A DNA stretch of 64,000 nt from Zhengitettix transpicula (lineage: Eukaryota; Arthropoda; Insecta; Orthoptera; Tetrigidae). The stretch is taken from contig CM073594.1 of assembly GCA_037074705.1 (NCBI GenBank), positions 75,130,509 to 75,194,508 on the forward strand. Direction: 5' to 3'. The notes under the pieces were generated by a model, which searched no databases, was not told the DNA's origin, and saw only the letters and a list, made by a program, of their open reading frames with translations. The position numbers were made by a program, and so were the translations under genes. This document shows positions 1 through 11,632 of the stretch, one piece after another (the first letter of the stretch is position 1; each line of letters starts with the position of its first letter).

Positions 1-2404
1 ACAATAAAAAGAGATTCCGATTGTCTTCAGCTCACGTCGATATGGTGACGTTGATCTGTGATGACATCCGACGTTTCACGTTTTGCCTAGAAAAAAATTG
101 TTTGGGAAAAAAAGTACCTTTAATGCATCCCAGATGATGTCATTTTGTCTGTGTATCTTCCTATGATGTCATATGACTTCTTTGGGGTTAGAGAGAATAA
201 ATCCCCATTTTTATCTTCTGAATTCATTTTACAGAAGTCTCAAGTCAGTCCAAATTCAAGACAGAACTAAGCATATAAGTTGTTTTTTTTTTAAAAAAAA
301 TGTGTAAACTAAGTGTTAATTATAGGATAAAATTTAATCTATCAAATTATCTATTTCCAGTTCCTGTAGACACAACATAGATTTTTAATAATTTTTAAAA
401 AATATAAAAGTATTTGCCAGGGTTCCTCCAAACTGATAGAATAGTATATATGATTAGTCGGATTGATCTTAGCATTTAGTGATAATTAGGTAAGTGTACA
501 TTGGTTGTATTACATTACTTGGTTACGAATTTTTTTTTCGTTTCAACTACATTACTGTTAAATAATTAACATGTATATTAGATAACAACACATTGTTTAC
601 CATAATTAATACACACAAAATACCCGAAATACGATCGAAGCGTTGTGTTTTTGGGACGAATCGAAGGCATGTAAAACGGTGGGAGGGACTTTTCCCCCCC
701 TAAAATGGCCGTTTGAAGAATTGCTAATAAAAAAAATTGTAGGTAAACGAGTAATTTGTAAAAATCGTAAAATTAACCAACTCCGAAAACTTGTAATTTT
801 TTTCCCCTTTCAGTCAGAAATCGCGTGACCAGTCCTCAGTAAATTCAGGTAATCAGTCCTTATCAATAATTCTCACAATGCCACCTTCCTTGAAAAGCTG
901 TTCATGAAAGCGTGATCATTATTGTAAAACGCTATTCACAAATGCCTCAGTGACCTTGGAAAGAGCTCCTCATTGGTTCCTCGTTATAATGACGTCACAC
1001 TGGTTAACACTTAATTACGTCTTTCTCCGAAAGTGTACGTTTCCGCAAAAGTTATTTACCAATTCTAGTTGTAAATGGTCAAAGAATTCTTAAAGATGGG
1101 TAATATTTTAATCGTTTAATTTACATATGTTTAATATAAGCCGTGTTTATTTTATTTAAATAAATGAATTGCATGTAATTGATCATCAACTGCATTATAA
1201 AATATTACGCGGTACTTTCGTCGGACCGACTTACGAATTCATTGACCGCCATTAGCAACCTTTCCCTTTGGTGACGTCATACGACTTATTAAAGTGTAAG
1301 ACAGAATCACTCGAAAATTTTTCGAAGGTTTCAATTTGCGAGCCACAGTCTCAATCAAGTGCTACCCGAATGCATCCATCATAAGGGAAAATGTTCAAAA
1401 TGGAAGCTTGTCACCCGATTTTATCCTTTTTTTACGTCGTTATCCCTGAGAGAATCCAAGTGTTTTAGAATAGTTGGTGGTGGGGGAAGTTCTCGAGAGG
1501 CGCCAAACTGCGAATGTAGCTGCAGGTTACTTACCCTCCTGAAGCCTGCAGCAGCCTCGCCTCGTCACTAGTTTTCCCCTCCACCTCCGCCTTACTTCCT
1601 TTGCGTCGTCCTTGTTGACGATTGCTCATGAATATTAACTGCAGAGCTTCTGTCGCCTTCCAGTTACTACGAGGGAAGATAGGGTAAGGCTTGGTGGGGG
1701 TGAGGATGTTGTCGGGGGAATAAAGAAAGAGGAGCTGAGACACTGTGGAAGGGAAGGAGACAGAGGGAAAGTCAAGACTGGGCTGAGATTGGAGGTGTCA
1801 AAAGCGGGGCTTTGGGAGGGGGGACTCAAGTGTGGAAAGCGTTTTCGTAGAGTGATTAAACGACTTGGCTCCTTCAAGTCTTCATTTCACACACACACAC
1901 TCACGCCAGGGACCGTTCTATCGGAATTGATGGGAGTGAGCTGCATCTAGAAGTGGTCCAGGCGTAGTTACGTCCTTATCCCGTCTATAAACACCGAGAA
2001 ACGCTGTGCTGTTGACAAATAAAAATTAGCGTATTTCACAAACAAAAATCATCCCATCTGTTTTTCTTTTGCAGTCGGAATTCATTCGATAGGATATGGA
2101 TCTGTTCCATAGTCGTCATCATTACTGATTTTTTGATGAGGCCTTTCAATGGTGTTTGAATTTTTCTAGATTCTGAAGACACTTTTCACTGATGACCATA
2201 TATGGCCAATATACAGACATCACGAGAATAAAAACACAGATTTGTGGACCTTCTCAATTAATAAAACAGGGAACTTTTATGTGGTGGTATAAACAGTATG
2301 TCCGTAGAGTTATGTTGCTCTTTGGACCGGCCAAAGAAAATCAACAAAACAAAATGAGAAATGTTCACCAAATGAAATGAAAACTCTGAAAGTTTCGTAT
2401 CTAT
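1..2404. other. Non-coding AT-rich DNA with one GC-richer patch
   Basis: No gene is recognised here. The stretch is AT-rich with a GC-richer, purine/pyrimidine-biased patch at about 1440-1870. Short open frames at 643-828, 1359-1571 and 1635-1877 (minus) have low-complexity products and no known motif. Two perfect TGACGTCA palindromes lie at 990-997 and 1272-1279. Confidence 0.6.
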
Positions 2405-2665
2405 TCAAAGCAGTTCGATTTGGCTTGCTTTTGTTGCCCTTCAAACATCTAACCGATATTCAAGTTCTTCCCACTCACGGTTAAGAACGTCAGGTGTAAC
2501 AGAGTTAATAACGTCTGTGATTCTCTGTTTTAAATGATTAATGTCGTTGATACGTTCACTATACACAATTTGCTTCACATAACCCCACAAGTAAAAGTCT
2601 AAGAGCGAAAGATCCGTGGCCATGTATTGACAGAACCTCTATGGGAATGTTGAATCCAGAAACTC
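2405..2665 (-). pseudogene. Tc1/mariner-superfamily transposase, C-terminal relic
   Basis: The minus strand encodes the end of a DDE transposase. The peptide DLSLLDFYLWGYVKQIVY (in 2441-2623) matches the block around the third catalytic Asp that usually reads SPDLTPLDFFLWGYVK in this superfamily, and is followed by the family-like ending EELEYRLDV. Upstream, LDSTFP is followed by a stop and the WPPRSP segment is lost. Downstream, a TGA replaces the expected Cys codon before RATKASQIELL. Only about 85 codons survive and no N-terminal DNA-binding part was found. The element is dead; clade assignment is not possible from this fragment. Confidence 0.75.
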
Positions 2666-3569
2666 TGGAACATGTATACAGTGACGTATTAAGTCACTCT
2701 GAATCTGGGCAATTTTATGCGTTGTACTTGATCCGATTGGTATCTTCTTAAGGATGTTGTTTTTGCATGCGGATTTAGTATAACAATTCTCACTCGAGAT
2801 TTAGATAAACTTGCCAAAGGTTGGTAAAAGGCTACAAGAAATGGTAATACTGTGAAATTTTCCGTCTATCTATGCTAGCTCAGCCAACAAATCCTATCTC
2901 CACACCTCATATCGAGGCTCTGGTCAATACACCTTGGAGAGGGGTGTTTAATTTTAGGTTGTGAGATTGGTTATTTAAAACTAAGCGAATTGAGATACAT
3001 TTTTCTCGCCGTCTAGCCGAATCATTCAAATTAATTCAATCAATTTCCAGATCTCCGAAGTTTGATCCGAGAATTAACAAACTAGGTATTACAAGCATAC
3101 GTTGAGTTCTTCTTGGTCACTTGAGAAACTCTTTTGACGTTCCAAGGTATTTGTTTGGTTTTAGGTGTTCATAATAATTAAGCGTTTGATTTCTATAATA
3201 AACATGGTAAAACGTTCTATAGTTTTCTGTTTTCATTTTTGTAAATTCCAATATTCTAGTGGAGGCCCGTGAGCGACCCTGATCGTAAGAACTCATATAG
3301 CCGTGGAAATAATAGTAATTTATTTTGTTTATTGTTGTTTACTACAATATATATATATATATATACAAATACGTATTTTAACAGTAATTTTCACTGATAA
3401 TTCTAAAATTGTATTTTATTGTAGAATACTTACAATTTGATCACATTTTGAGTTATAGTATTTTTCCTATCCAGGAAAATTGGACAATACTTGCCTAATG
3501 TTCAAATTGTCCCCTACAGGTTCCATCTGCTTTTCTCTTAGACACCAGCTGCCTTAGAGTCTAATTTTG
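2666..3569. other. Non-coding AT-rich DNA with a (TA)n tract
   Basis: No coding signal seen. A (TA)n microsatellite lies at about 3348-3365. The minus strand next to the transposase relic no longer aligns by eye with the rest of a transposase. Confidence 0.55.
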
Positions 3570-4055
3570 TTTAGAGTGACCGGCTACATGAGCGTAATCC
3601 ACGTGGTGGCACGTTCCCCTATTGTAGTATACGAAGGGATTTGAAAAGGGGGATGCGGAAGGGTAGAGGAAGGTAGCCAAGGATTAACTACGGCCCCAAG
3701 CTACAGTATAAGGATCCAACCCGGAATTTTCCTGAAAGTTATGCAGGACAAACCCTAGAAAACCTGCATCAGGTAGGTCGGGCATTGGGTACTTGTCCCA
3801 CGCCCTTCCGATGGCGGGGGATAGGTTTTTTGTGGAGACGCAGCATTCCCTTCTCCGTGCATCGACGAGTTTAGGAGGCAGCTGGCCGACTGTTACAATG
3901 GGTACCATATGCTTAAGGTCTGTGACCCCGGAACATACATGTCTTAAAACAGGCCGAGGTGCCTCGGCTTGTGGGAACCTCCGTTTAAAAACGGAGAGAG
4001 GAAAAGGCATCCCCAAAGGTAGCCCTCTCCGTCTCGCCAGAAATGTTCACCTGCT
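3570..4055 (-). repeat. Family S poly-A retroposon, copy S1
   Basis: This is one of at least eight copies of a GC-richer repeat of roughly 0.5 kb. Read on the minus strand it runs from a 5' part with AGCCGAGGCACCTCGGC to a 3' end ..CTCATGTAGCCGGTCACTC, where better copies read GTAGCCTGTTGCCCT followed by poly-A. An open frame at 3684-4016 (110 codons, minus) contains PKLVDARRRECC and AIGRAWDKYPMPDLPDAG, which recur in the other copies. No RT, gag or pol III box was recognised. It may be a SINE or the 3' end of an unseen LINE. Confidence 0.75.
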
Positions 4056-4093
4056 ATATACCTTCGTGTGTGTAGAAGAAGAAGAAGGAGTAG

Positions 4094-4386
4094 ACAGGCT
4101 ATGTATAGGGTAATTCATATAGTGGCCACTCCCTTCTTACAGCACAGGAAACGGAGTGAAAGGGAAAATGGGAACTGTAGAGGAAGTTAGCCAAGGGTTA
4201 ACTAGGGCCCCCGGGATATGGTTTAAGGATCCTACAGGGCAATTCGCCTAAATGTGAAGCAGGAAAAACCCTAGAATCAGATAGTTCGGGCATTTCGTTT
4301 TTGTCCCACGCCTTTCCGATGGCGGAAGTGGGGTTTGCTGTGAGTTCGCCACAATCCTCTCTCCGTGCCTTGACCAGTTTCAGGAA
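4094..4386 (-). repeat. Family S retroposon, 5'-truncated copy S2
   Basis: The minus strand matches only the 3' half of family S, from the segment KLVKARREDCGEL (4198-4425 frame) to the 3' end TAGCCTGT at 4094. Similarity stops near 4386, as expected for incomplete reverse transcription. It sits 40 bp from copy S1 in the same orientation, with no poly-T left at the junction. Confidence 0.7.
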
Positions 4387-4426
4387 TGTTAAACCGCTGT
4401 GATAGAGAATATTTTCTTGACCCAAA

Positions 4427-4816
4427 ATGTCAGTTAGGAACCAGCTTCGAGACCAGAGAGATCGTCTTACCCAAATGCAGTTCCCGCGTCCGAATACACG
4501 TCGATGGTTCCTGGGGGTGCGTTACGTGTACCGGAACGGGAATTTGTATTTCAGAGGGAGAGGATTGTACGGTACATGGAGTGGGTTAGGGGATTTTCAG
4601 GCGCAAGAGAGTCGTGCATCGCCCTCCATGTCTGACTGGTATCGGGGCTGTGGCGAATCCGCTTATGGCGTTAATGCGTGTGAGTGCTACATCGCTGGCT
4701 CATCAAGGATTCATGTTTTCCATCATCCCCTCTACATCTCTCTCTCACACATACACACACTGAAACGTCAATCCTCAGCACCACCACGATCATCACTTAC
4801 ATTAATTCCCTCCTAA
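4427..4816 (+). other. Open frame of 129 codons in a GC-richer island, unrecognised
   Basis: An ATG-to-stop frame begins MSVRNQLRDQRDRLTQMQ and contains the Arg/Gly/Tyr-rich segment RRWFLGVRYVYRNGNLYFRG. The last third is Ser/Pro/His-rich and looks like translated low-complexity DNA. A TTTTCAG|G splice-acceptor-like string occurs at about 4593-4601 inside the frame. Base composition is clearly less AT-rich than the flanks. I recognise no family. It may be chance, part of a longer S-like element, or an exon; I favour chance. Confidence 0.12.
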
Positions 4817-4969
4817 GTCGAGAAAAAAATATTAAAACGCTCTCAGACTGAAAGGAACATCTCTGGAAAGTTGGAAAACACTGGAACATTGAACAAGTCA
4901 ACTCCAGATACCTCAACAACACTTACGGTAATCCTTCAGCGCATAAGTTTTTTGTATTTCGTAAACTGA

Positions 4970-5440
4970 ATTTTAAATATGTATTTTATTGAATACAATA
5001 CGGTAAAAATAACAAAAAAAATCAAACATTATCTAAATGAATTTCACTCACGATGTTGCACATATTCAACATTAATAAATTAGCTGTGATTCACAAATAA
5101 TTCACATTAAATTGATGATTATTATTTGATTGCAATTAAAATAACCTGAAAATGACCCTCAAATTTTATTTATGGTAAAGAAACATAAAAAAACGCACAA
5201 AATAAATATTCTGAAGTTGGCCGGCGAACAGAAAAAATTTACCCTGAAGTCACATCCTTTAAGTGCATGTTGTTTTATATATGCATCACAATTTAGCTCT
5301 GTTAGAACCAAACAGATGCCTCTGGGGTGATACTAAAAGTTATGTATGCTGCGCTAAGGGGTTAATATTTATGGTCGCCCGTGTCTCATTTTCACAATAA
5401 ATTCGAGTTGAAGTGCCGCAAGGTACAACACTGGGATACA
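4970..5440 (-). repeat. Dispersed repeat B, copy 1
   Basis: The reverse complement of this stretch matches 11771-12250 in the same order: a CCTTAGCGCAGCATACATAA block, AACTTTTAGTAT, CAGAG.CATCTGTT, AATTGTGATGCA, AACAACATGCACTT, and finally ATATGTGCAACATC.TGAG and CCGTATTGT. Both copies are non-coding and AT-rich. The type of element is unknown. Confidence 0.65.
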
Positions 5441-5733
5441 CAAAGTGATTTTTCATACCTGGAGATGATATCCTTTTTTCCAATTTAAAATGTCTAAAGC
5501 CTCACAAGGAAATCGCACCATCGCGTATGCATAACGACAATATAAATCGTCTTTTCATTTACTTGTTATGCAGTTCCAGGATTCCTCATTTTACGGGAAA
5601 TTGGTTAAAGTTTTCCAGTAAAACAATCGTAACTTTTACTCTATAACATCCCCTAATATTTTAAGAAAGAATCTGTGGTATTGGCAATGAAAACAATAAG
5701 TTGAATTCTTCAACATTAATTCACTTATTCAAC

Positions 5734-6703
5734 ATATTGTAATTCAACATATTGTAATTAAAAGAATTAATTAACAAAATTCTTAAGATTTAAAAATTTA
5801 TTCTTTAAAAGTACAAATTGTAATCCCTACTTTATACGCCAAATTTCATCAAGTTAACAAAAAAATAAATTATTTCATTTTTGTAATTCGTGGCGGTCTA
5901 GGAAAAATACAAATTCATATTTTACAATCAAATACGTCGAAATTCTCTTTATCTCAGGGTCATTACTGGGTTTGATAGTAAGAACAATCCAGTTTAATAA
6001 ACTATCATTAACAATTAAAATTCATTGAAGCTAACTTAATACAATATGAAAATAAACGAAATGAAAGAAACTAAATGAAAAGAAAAACGAACGAAATCTG
6101 ACTTCGACCTTTAATCCTCGTTTACAGATTTTAAATAATTGTTTTAAGCTCACGAATATCTTTCTGGTACCAGATCTGATTCTTGACGCTTGAAGACAAC
6201 ACTCACAAAAAAGGCCATTATTCACTGATTCTACACATTAAATTTTTAATTCACACGGTCGTCGATGTTTTCGTTTTCTGCCACCTGGAACTTGGGATCA
6301 GCTGCCCCTCAGTCAGTCCTCGGACATAGGTTTCCTTGATGCCTCTGTGCGAAATTTAGTTCAGTCTGTGTGAAGCAAAACCTTTTGCTTCCAACTTTGC
6401 GATTATTATTTGAGTCTCTCCGTCAAAACTGTTTACTCGCGTTTTATGTAAACTAATAGATCTCGCAGTAGGACTTCTTGGAACGCGCTATTCATACTTT
6501 TAGATCGGCATCCACAATTTACGTTTTCAGTTCCCGTGTGGACTGATCTGTTTCGCTTCTTGCCGCAGACAGACTTCCTATTCGCGCGTATTTCCCGGCA
6601 ACATTAGCCGACAAAGAGCCGTGATTATTACTTTCAAAACTCTTGCCGCTAACAATCCAATTATATTAAAACAATTAATGGTCTCTTGGAATTAAAATAT
6701 ATT
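5734..6703 (+). mobile_element. Family F element, copy F1
   Basis: The left end shows the family terminus ATATTGTAAT twice (5734 and 5749). Diagnostic inner boxes follow in the usual order: CAGGGTCATTACTGGGTTTG at about 5954, AACGAAATCTGACTTCGACC at about 6091, CTTTCTGGTACCAG, TGAGTCTCTCCGTCAAAACT, and CTTGCCGCTAACAATCCAAT near 6650. The right terminus ATTACAA is lost; similarity fades at ATTAATGGTCTCTTGGAATT. No protein frame spans it. It forms an inverted pair with F2. Confidence 0.8.
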
Positions 6704-7069
6704 GAACGGGAATGTCATAAGCGTACTCGTATAAACCACCAAATTTATTGTCTAATTAAAAATAAGACATGTTGGTTGAATACTCAGCAATTTTTCCTCT
6801 TCTTCAGCTGAAAGGAAAGCAATTTTTGGTCTCAACGACGACAGCAAGTATAAGTTTATAGGAACACACATTAAATGTTAATTTACTATTCTATTCACAT
6901 CAGGTGAGAAAATTCGGAAGATTAAAAGAAGTTTAAATAAACGTGAAAATTTAGAAATAAATTCCGTAAAACTAATGAAGAACAATAATTACTAAATATA
7001 ATGTTTTAAATCGGATTCTTGAACCTTTTCTGATAATTTTATCATCAGTATTGGAGGAGTAAGAAAAAT
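6704..7069. other. Spacer between inverted F elements
   Basis: About 365 bp of AT-rich DNA with no coding signal, between the degraded right end of F1 and the terminus of F2. It would be the loop if the two arms paired. Confidence 0.5.
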
Positions 7070-8127
7070 ATATATTGTAATACCAATTAATCGGGCTATT
7101 AATTGATTTTAATGTAATTTAATTGTTGGCGGTACGGGTGCTTAAAGACGACAATCGCAGCGGGTCTTTCTTTGATAACAATGGATACTGGAGACCGCGC
7201 GCCTAGAGAATTCAGTCTGCGTGGAGTCTGCGTCGAGCCTGGGTCGAGAAAGGATACATAAAAGAGTCTGCAAGAGGTACAACACAGTAAAGTTTGATAA
7301 TCTAAAAGTAGGAATAGGGCTATCCAGGAAGTCCAACGGCGAGATATAATAGTTTACATAAAACGCAAGTAAACAGTTTTGACGGAGAGACTCATAAAAT
7401 CGCAATTTTGTAGCAGAAGTTTTGCTTCACAAACTGAACTAATTTTCGCATAGAGAGACTTCAAGGAGATCTATGTCCGGCAACTGGCTGAAGGTGAGCT
7501 AATCCAGGTTCCAGGATAGCAGAGATCCAGAGCAAAATCTAAAGTGTAGTATCAGTGTAGAATGGCCTGTTTAGTGTGTGTTGACTTCAACCTACAAGAG
7601 TCCTAACTGGTACCAGTAGCACTGTCGTGAGTACAAAACAATTAATAATGACTTTAAACAATAATTAAAGGATATAGTCAGATTTCGTTCGCGTTTTTCT
7701 TTTCATTCGTTTTCTTTTACTTTTGTATTTAATATTGTATTCCGTTAACTTGAATGAGTTTGGATTGTTAATGGTTTAGCTCATTGTATTTGAAAACCAG
7801 TGATGACCCTGAAATAAAGGGAATTCGACGTAGTTGATTGTAAAAATATAAAGCTGTATTTTCATAGAACGCGACGAATTAATAAAATAAAATTGAAATA
7901 TTTGTTTGTTAAATTGACGGAATTCGGCAAGCAAAGCAGGGCTTATACTGTGTAATTATCAACAATAATTTTTTAAATACATAATAATTTTGTTAATTAT
8001 TCCTATTAATTAAAACCACCTTTTTAATCATTACATATTTGGCGTCTTCAACTATCATTCAAATTATGATTAATTTTTTTGTTTAATTATTTCTTTTAAT
8101 TAAATATTTTTTATTTATTACAATATA
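7070..8127 (-). mobile_element. Family F element, copy F2, both termini present
   Basis: The element begins TTGTAATACC at about 7074 and ends TTATTACAA at about 8123. It is flanked on both sides by TATA (equivalently ATAT), a perfect 4-bp candidate target duplication, although in AT-rich DNA this is weak evidence. The inner boxes of F1 occur reversed, for example CCAGTGATGACCCTGAAATA near 7799. Near the right end CATTACATA is followed by TTTGGCGTCTTCAACT (8029-8053), a motif resembling a retroelement primer-binding site. The minus-strand frame at 7142-7405 has no recognisable product. Confidence 0.82.
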
Positions 8128-8838
8128 TTTCATAATGGGATGAAAATATGGGATAAATCCAACAAAATTAAGATAACTTAATACATAAATGAAGCTTTTC
8201 ATTCGTCAGATATAATTCAACGTTTAAATGGTTCGATTTTTTAAAGTTGGCAATGCAAGAGTAACGCAAATTCACTTTTGGATCTTCCTCAGAAGTGACG
8301 TGGACAGTCATCGGCTGGAATTCTGCGCATCCAGAACCCTTTGCGTCGGGAAAAAGAAGATTTAGTCAGAGATGATAATTGATCCTAACTCCTTAGATTT
8401 CTGATTATAGAATTTTTATTTTTCCTGTAAATCCCGAGTCCACGAACTTTCTTCATACCTAAGTTCGGAACAAGTTCTCTTGTTTATTGTTTCACGCCGT
8501 TGGAAATAAGGTTTTGTCTGTGTGTGTGTGTGTATGTGTGTGTAAGAGAAGTGATCGTCTCGGGACCATAAAACAAGTCATCCCTTTCCCTTCGTAACCT
8601 CGAGCACACACAAAGACGTAGTGTAACCTATAACCGTAGAGACATGCATCTTAAAGGGGCTCGTAGATTTGTAGGGGCTGCTATTGTGTCTCCTACGTTC
8701 CAAGGTAGATAGAGCGAGGACATTTACATAAACAGTCTATCAGTATACATTAGAGACTAGAGCAGTTAAGCGGAGAGGCCATTCTGTGGTCGAAAATAAA
8801 CTCGCTTCCTCTAACAAGGGAGGGGTAATTCTGTTGTC

Positions 8839-8848
8839 GTGACGTCAC
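8839..8848. promoter_or_regulatory. Perfect GTGACGTCAC palindrome (CRE-like)
   Basis: The full 10-bp CREB/ATF consensus palindrome is present. There is no recognised gene nearby, so any function is inference. Confidence 0.3.
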
Positions 8849-9448
8849 ACACAGACGCTAATTAATTATTTGTAAAACTGTGATAACATATTCATATGAC
8901 TGTGTTTACTGCTGTAGCAAGTTATCGATGAATACGACAGCAACATCGCATCTCTCTAACCCTTAAAATGTTTATAACGAATAATACCATAAATTCTCTA
9001 AACTAGAAATGTTATTAAATTATATATAAAATATCCTGACTCATTAAATATTCAATTTTAAGCACTATTTTTTTTTGTAATTTACGAAATTAAAATCATT
9101 TATATGTTTTACGGAAATATTCTCATAGCATTTCCTTCCACGGTCTAGAAGTAGCGATCAAAATATAAGGGGTTAGAGTTAATTATTCATACTATGCGCC
9201 AGAGGCACTCTTAAGAGAAAGGCGGATGTTGGGCCATGCAACAGAGACTTAACTGCAAATATTTCAATAGTTTTATATTAATATGCGGTTGACCTTCCGG
9301 TTTCTGACAATATAAAAAGAGAGAGAAGGCAATATATATTCGCCCATCCTGAATTTTATCTCATAAAAATAAATAATTAGCTTTTGTAACCAACTCGACT
9401 GCGTTGGATTGATAACTGGCTTCTGATCGGTATCTCTATGCCATCGGT

Positions 9449-9458
9449 GTGACGTCAC
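9449..9458. promoter_or_regulatory. Second GTGACGTCAC palindrome, 610 bp downstream
   Basis: Identical 10-bp palindrome to that at 8839. The surrounding sequence does not look duplicated between the two sites. Confidence 0.3.
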
Positions 9459-10248
9459 TCCCAATATAGACAAGTTTCTGTGTCTACCGTGCAGTTTTTA
9501 ACCGTTATATTAGAAGTTTAACTTCAAAAAATATTTTTATTATGAACTCGACACATTTTCAATGCTCCTGAGACATCAATAAACTGAAAATCATTTTGAT
9601 ATTACATTAATTTAGTATGAGCTGCCACAGATGATATTGCATAGATCGTACACGATTATTCGTAAAACACGTGGACGCAATTGGAAAAGTTTATGTACAT
9701 GATCCTCTATAAATGTGTAGAATTCGAGCTGAGCCTCCAATAGAAATAAGATTTTGAAACGACAACAAACCGACGACCTTCTTGTGTAAGAGGATGAGTG
9801 GGATTTACGCCCCCACCCCAACCCCTTACCACCGCCCCAGTCACCCCCAACTCTTTCCTCTTTTCTTGCAGCGTTTCTAAGCTGGCAATAATAACTGGGA
9901 GGGTACAAAAAAATGCTCTTTCTCACTCTACGTGCTTTTAAATCTCGTTCCCTTTTCAAGACCGAGGAGACGAAGATAAAAAAAAAGGATCGGGAACAGG
10001 GCAGAAATAAAATTTTCGAAGTTATCAGCAAAATAGGGATCAACAAGTAAATGGAACTGAGTCAGCTACAAGGACGAAATAAGCTGCAAGTGGGTTGGGT
10101 AGTACGGGGGGTGGTTGGGGGGACCAGGCAGCGGAGCACGCCATATATATATATATATCACGCCGAATTCAATATTTTCATAATTTACAAAACAGATATT
10201 TTTATTTTATAATTTGTGGCGTTCAAAAGTATATTTATTGACAATTAC

Positions 10249-10290
10249 ACTCTATTTCGTCGCTGATTTGCGACCTCTTCAGGTAGAAAC
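10249..10290 (-). ncRNA. Minimal hammerhead-ribozyme-like core
   Basis: On the minus strand CTGAAGA is followed by one G, then GTCGC-AAATCA-GCGAC, then GAAAT. This fits the hammerhead layout CUGANGA, stem II, GAAA, with a perfect 5-bp stem II. Stem I and a convincing stem III with a cleavage triplet are not visible. Minimal hammerheads of this kind are known from the repeats of Penelope-like elements; no Penelope RT was found here. Confidence 0.4.
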
Positions 10291-10405
10291 GTTTTACCAA
10301 ATTTTGACATTCAGGGTTGTTCTCCGCTGACTGTTGCGGTTGAAATCTTTTTCTCCCATCAAATGGCTGTCATTTATTATTAATATGTCATCAAGAGTCA
10401 GAATT

Positions 10406-11381
10406 AATATATATATATATATATATATTGTAATGATTATATGGGAAGATATAATTAATTGAATTAATTAACAAAACGATTACAATAAAAAAACTTTTAA
10501 TTTAGCAAAGATTAATTTAACAGGTGTTCATTTAGCTTTTTTACAAATTTTTTGCCCTGGGTTGGCACGCCGAATTCAATAATTTCAAAATTAACAAAAA
10601 AAAATTTTTTATTTATAATTGGTTGCGTTCAAAGTAAAATACAATCTTTATATTTCACAAACAATCAAATTTAATAACTCTTCTTCTCAGGGTCTTTACT
10701 GGGTTTGATAAGTAAGAACGATCAAAATTATAAATTAAATAATTAACAATTCAACCAAATTGAAACGAACGGAATACGAAATCTAACAAAATGAAAAGAA
10801 ACGAAATCTGACTATACCCTTAATTACCGTTTACAGAATTTAATGAATTTGGTTTGTACTTACAAATGTCCTGCTGGTATCAGACTATGTTTTGGAGCTT
10901 GGGACACAATTCACGAAAAAGGTAATTCATCACTGATTCTACACTTGATCATAGCACACGGTTGTAGTTCTTGTATGATTCCTCCGGTCAACAGTCGGAA
11001 TAATAATTTCAATGCCTTTCTGCGGAAAATGTTATTTCGGAACGCCTATGTATCTGAACGTGGTGCTAAACATTTTTTTTCAGCTTTGCAGGTTTTTTTA
11101 TAACTTCTCTCTCCGTCCAGACCTTTTTACTTAGATTTTTAAAACATATAAGTCTCTCAGTTGAATTTCTATGCTTGGACCACGCCGTTCGTACTCTTAA
11201 ATTCTGCTCCTTCTCTCGACCATAAGATTCGCCAGACTGCAACCAACTGACCTTCCGTACAATGCGCGCAGTTCACAACAAAGTTAGTCTATGTTTTCCA
11301 TTGTCGTCTTTGAGATCGGTGCCGCTAAATAATTCATTATAATTTAAACAATTAATGGCCTCCTTAATTAGTATTACAATG
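10406..11381 (+). mobile_element. Family F element, copy F3, in a (TA)n tract
   Basis: A (TA)n run at 10406-10428 leads straight into TTGTAATGATTAT. The element carries CTCAGGGTCTTTACTGGGTT near 10687, CGAAATCTGACTATACCC near 10803 and CTGCTGGTATCAG near 10870, and ends TTAGTATTACAA at about 11369-11380, followed by TGTA. Length is about 950 bp. The open frame at 10843-11103 (86 codons) overlaps conserved family sequence but shows no known motif. Confidence 0.8.
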
Positions 11382-11632
11382 TATTTATATTCTGTCGGGA
11401 CTTTATACATTCTTCCTCAGGGTTCTTTAATGTGTTGATAAAACACGAATCATGTTTGTGGATTCTAATTCACTCACTAGTACTGAATTAATTTACGTAT
11501 AGGTGAGACTACATAGGTTAAACATATCACATCCACTGAATTAATCCATTTATTTTGAGAACGGAGAGACAGCTTCCAGAAGTACAAGCCACGGAATCCA
11601 CGAAACTAAAACTAATTCAATTATCAGGATGC

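Larger units (their letters stand above)
8128..10142. other. Non-coding DNA with a TG microsatellite
   Basis: No gene seen. A (TG)n tract lies at about 8518-8543. A short string GGGCCATGCAACAGAGAC (9230-9247) resembles the end of the 55-56 kb direct repeats. TGACGTCA occurs at 8840-8847 and 9450-9457. The 144-codon frame at 9612-10046 (minus) has a compositionally biased product and no motif. A (TA)n tract ends the stretch at about 10143-10158. Confidence 0.5.

Noticed and set aside
9612..10046. 144-codon open frame on the minus strand
   Set aside because: The product is a patchwork of Ser/Phe/Arg-rich and Gly-rich low-complexity segments; no motif, no partner exon seen.
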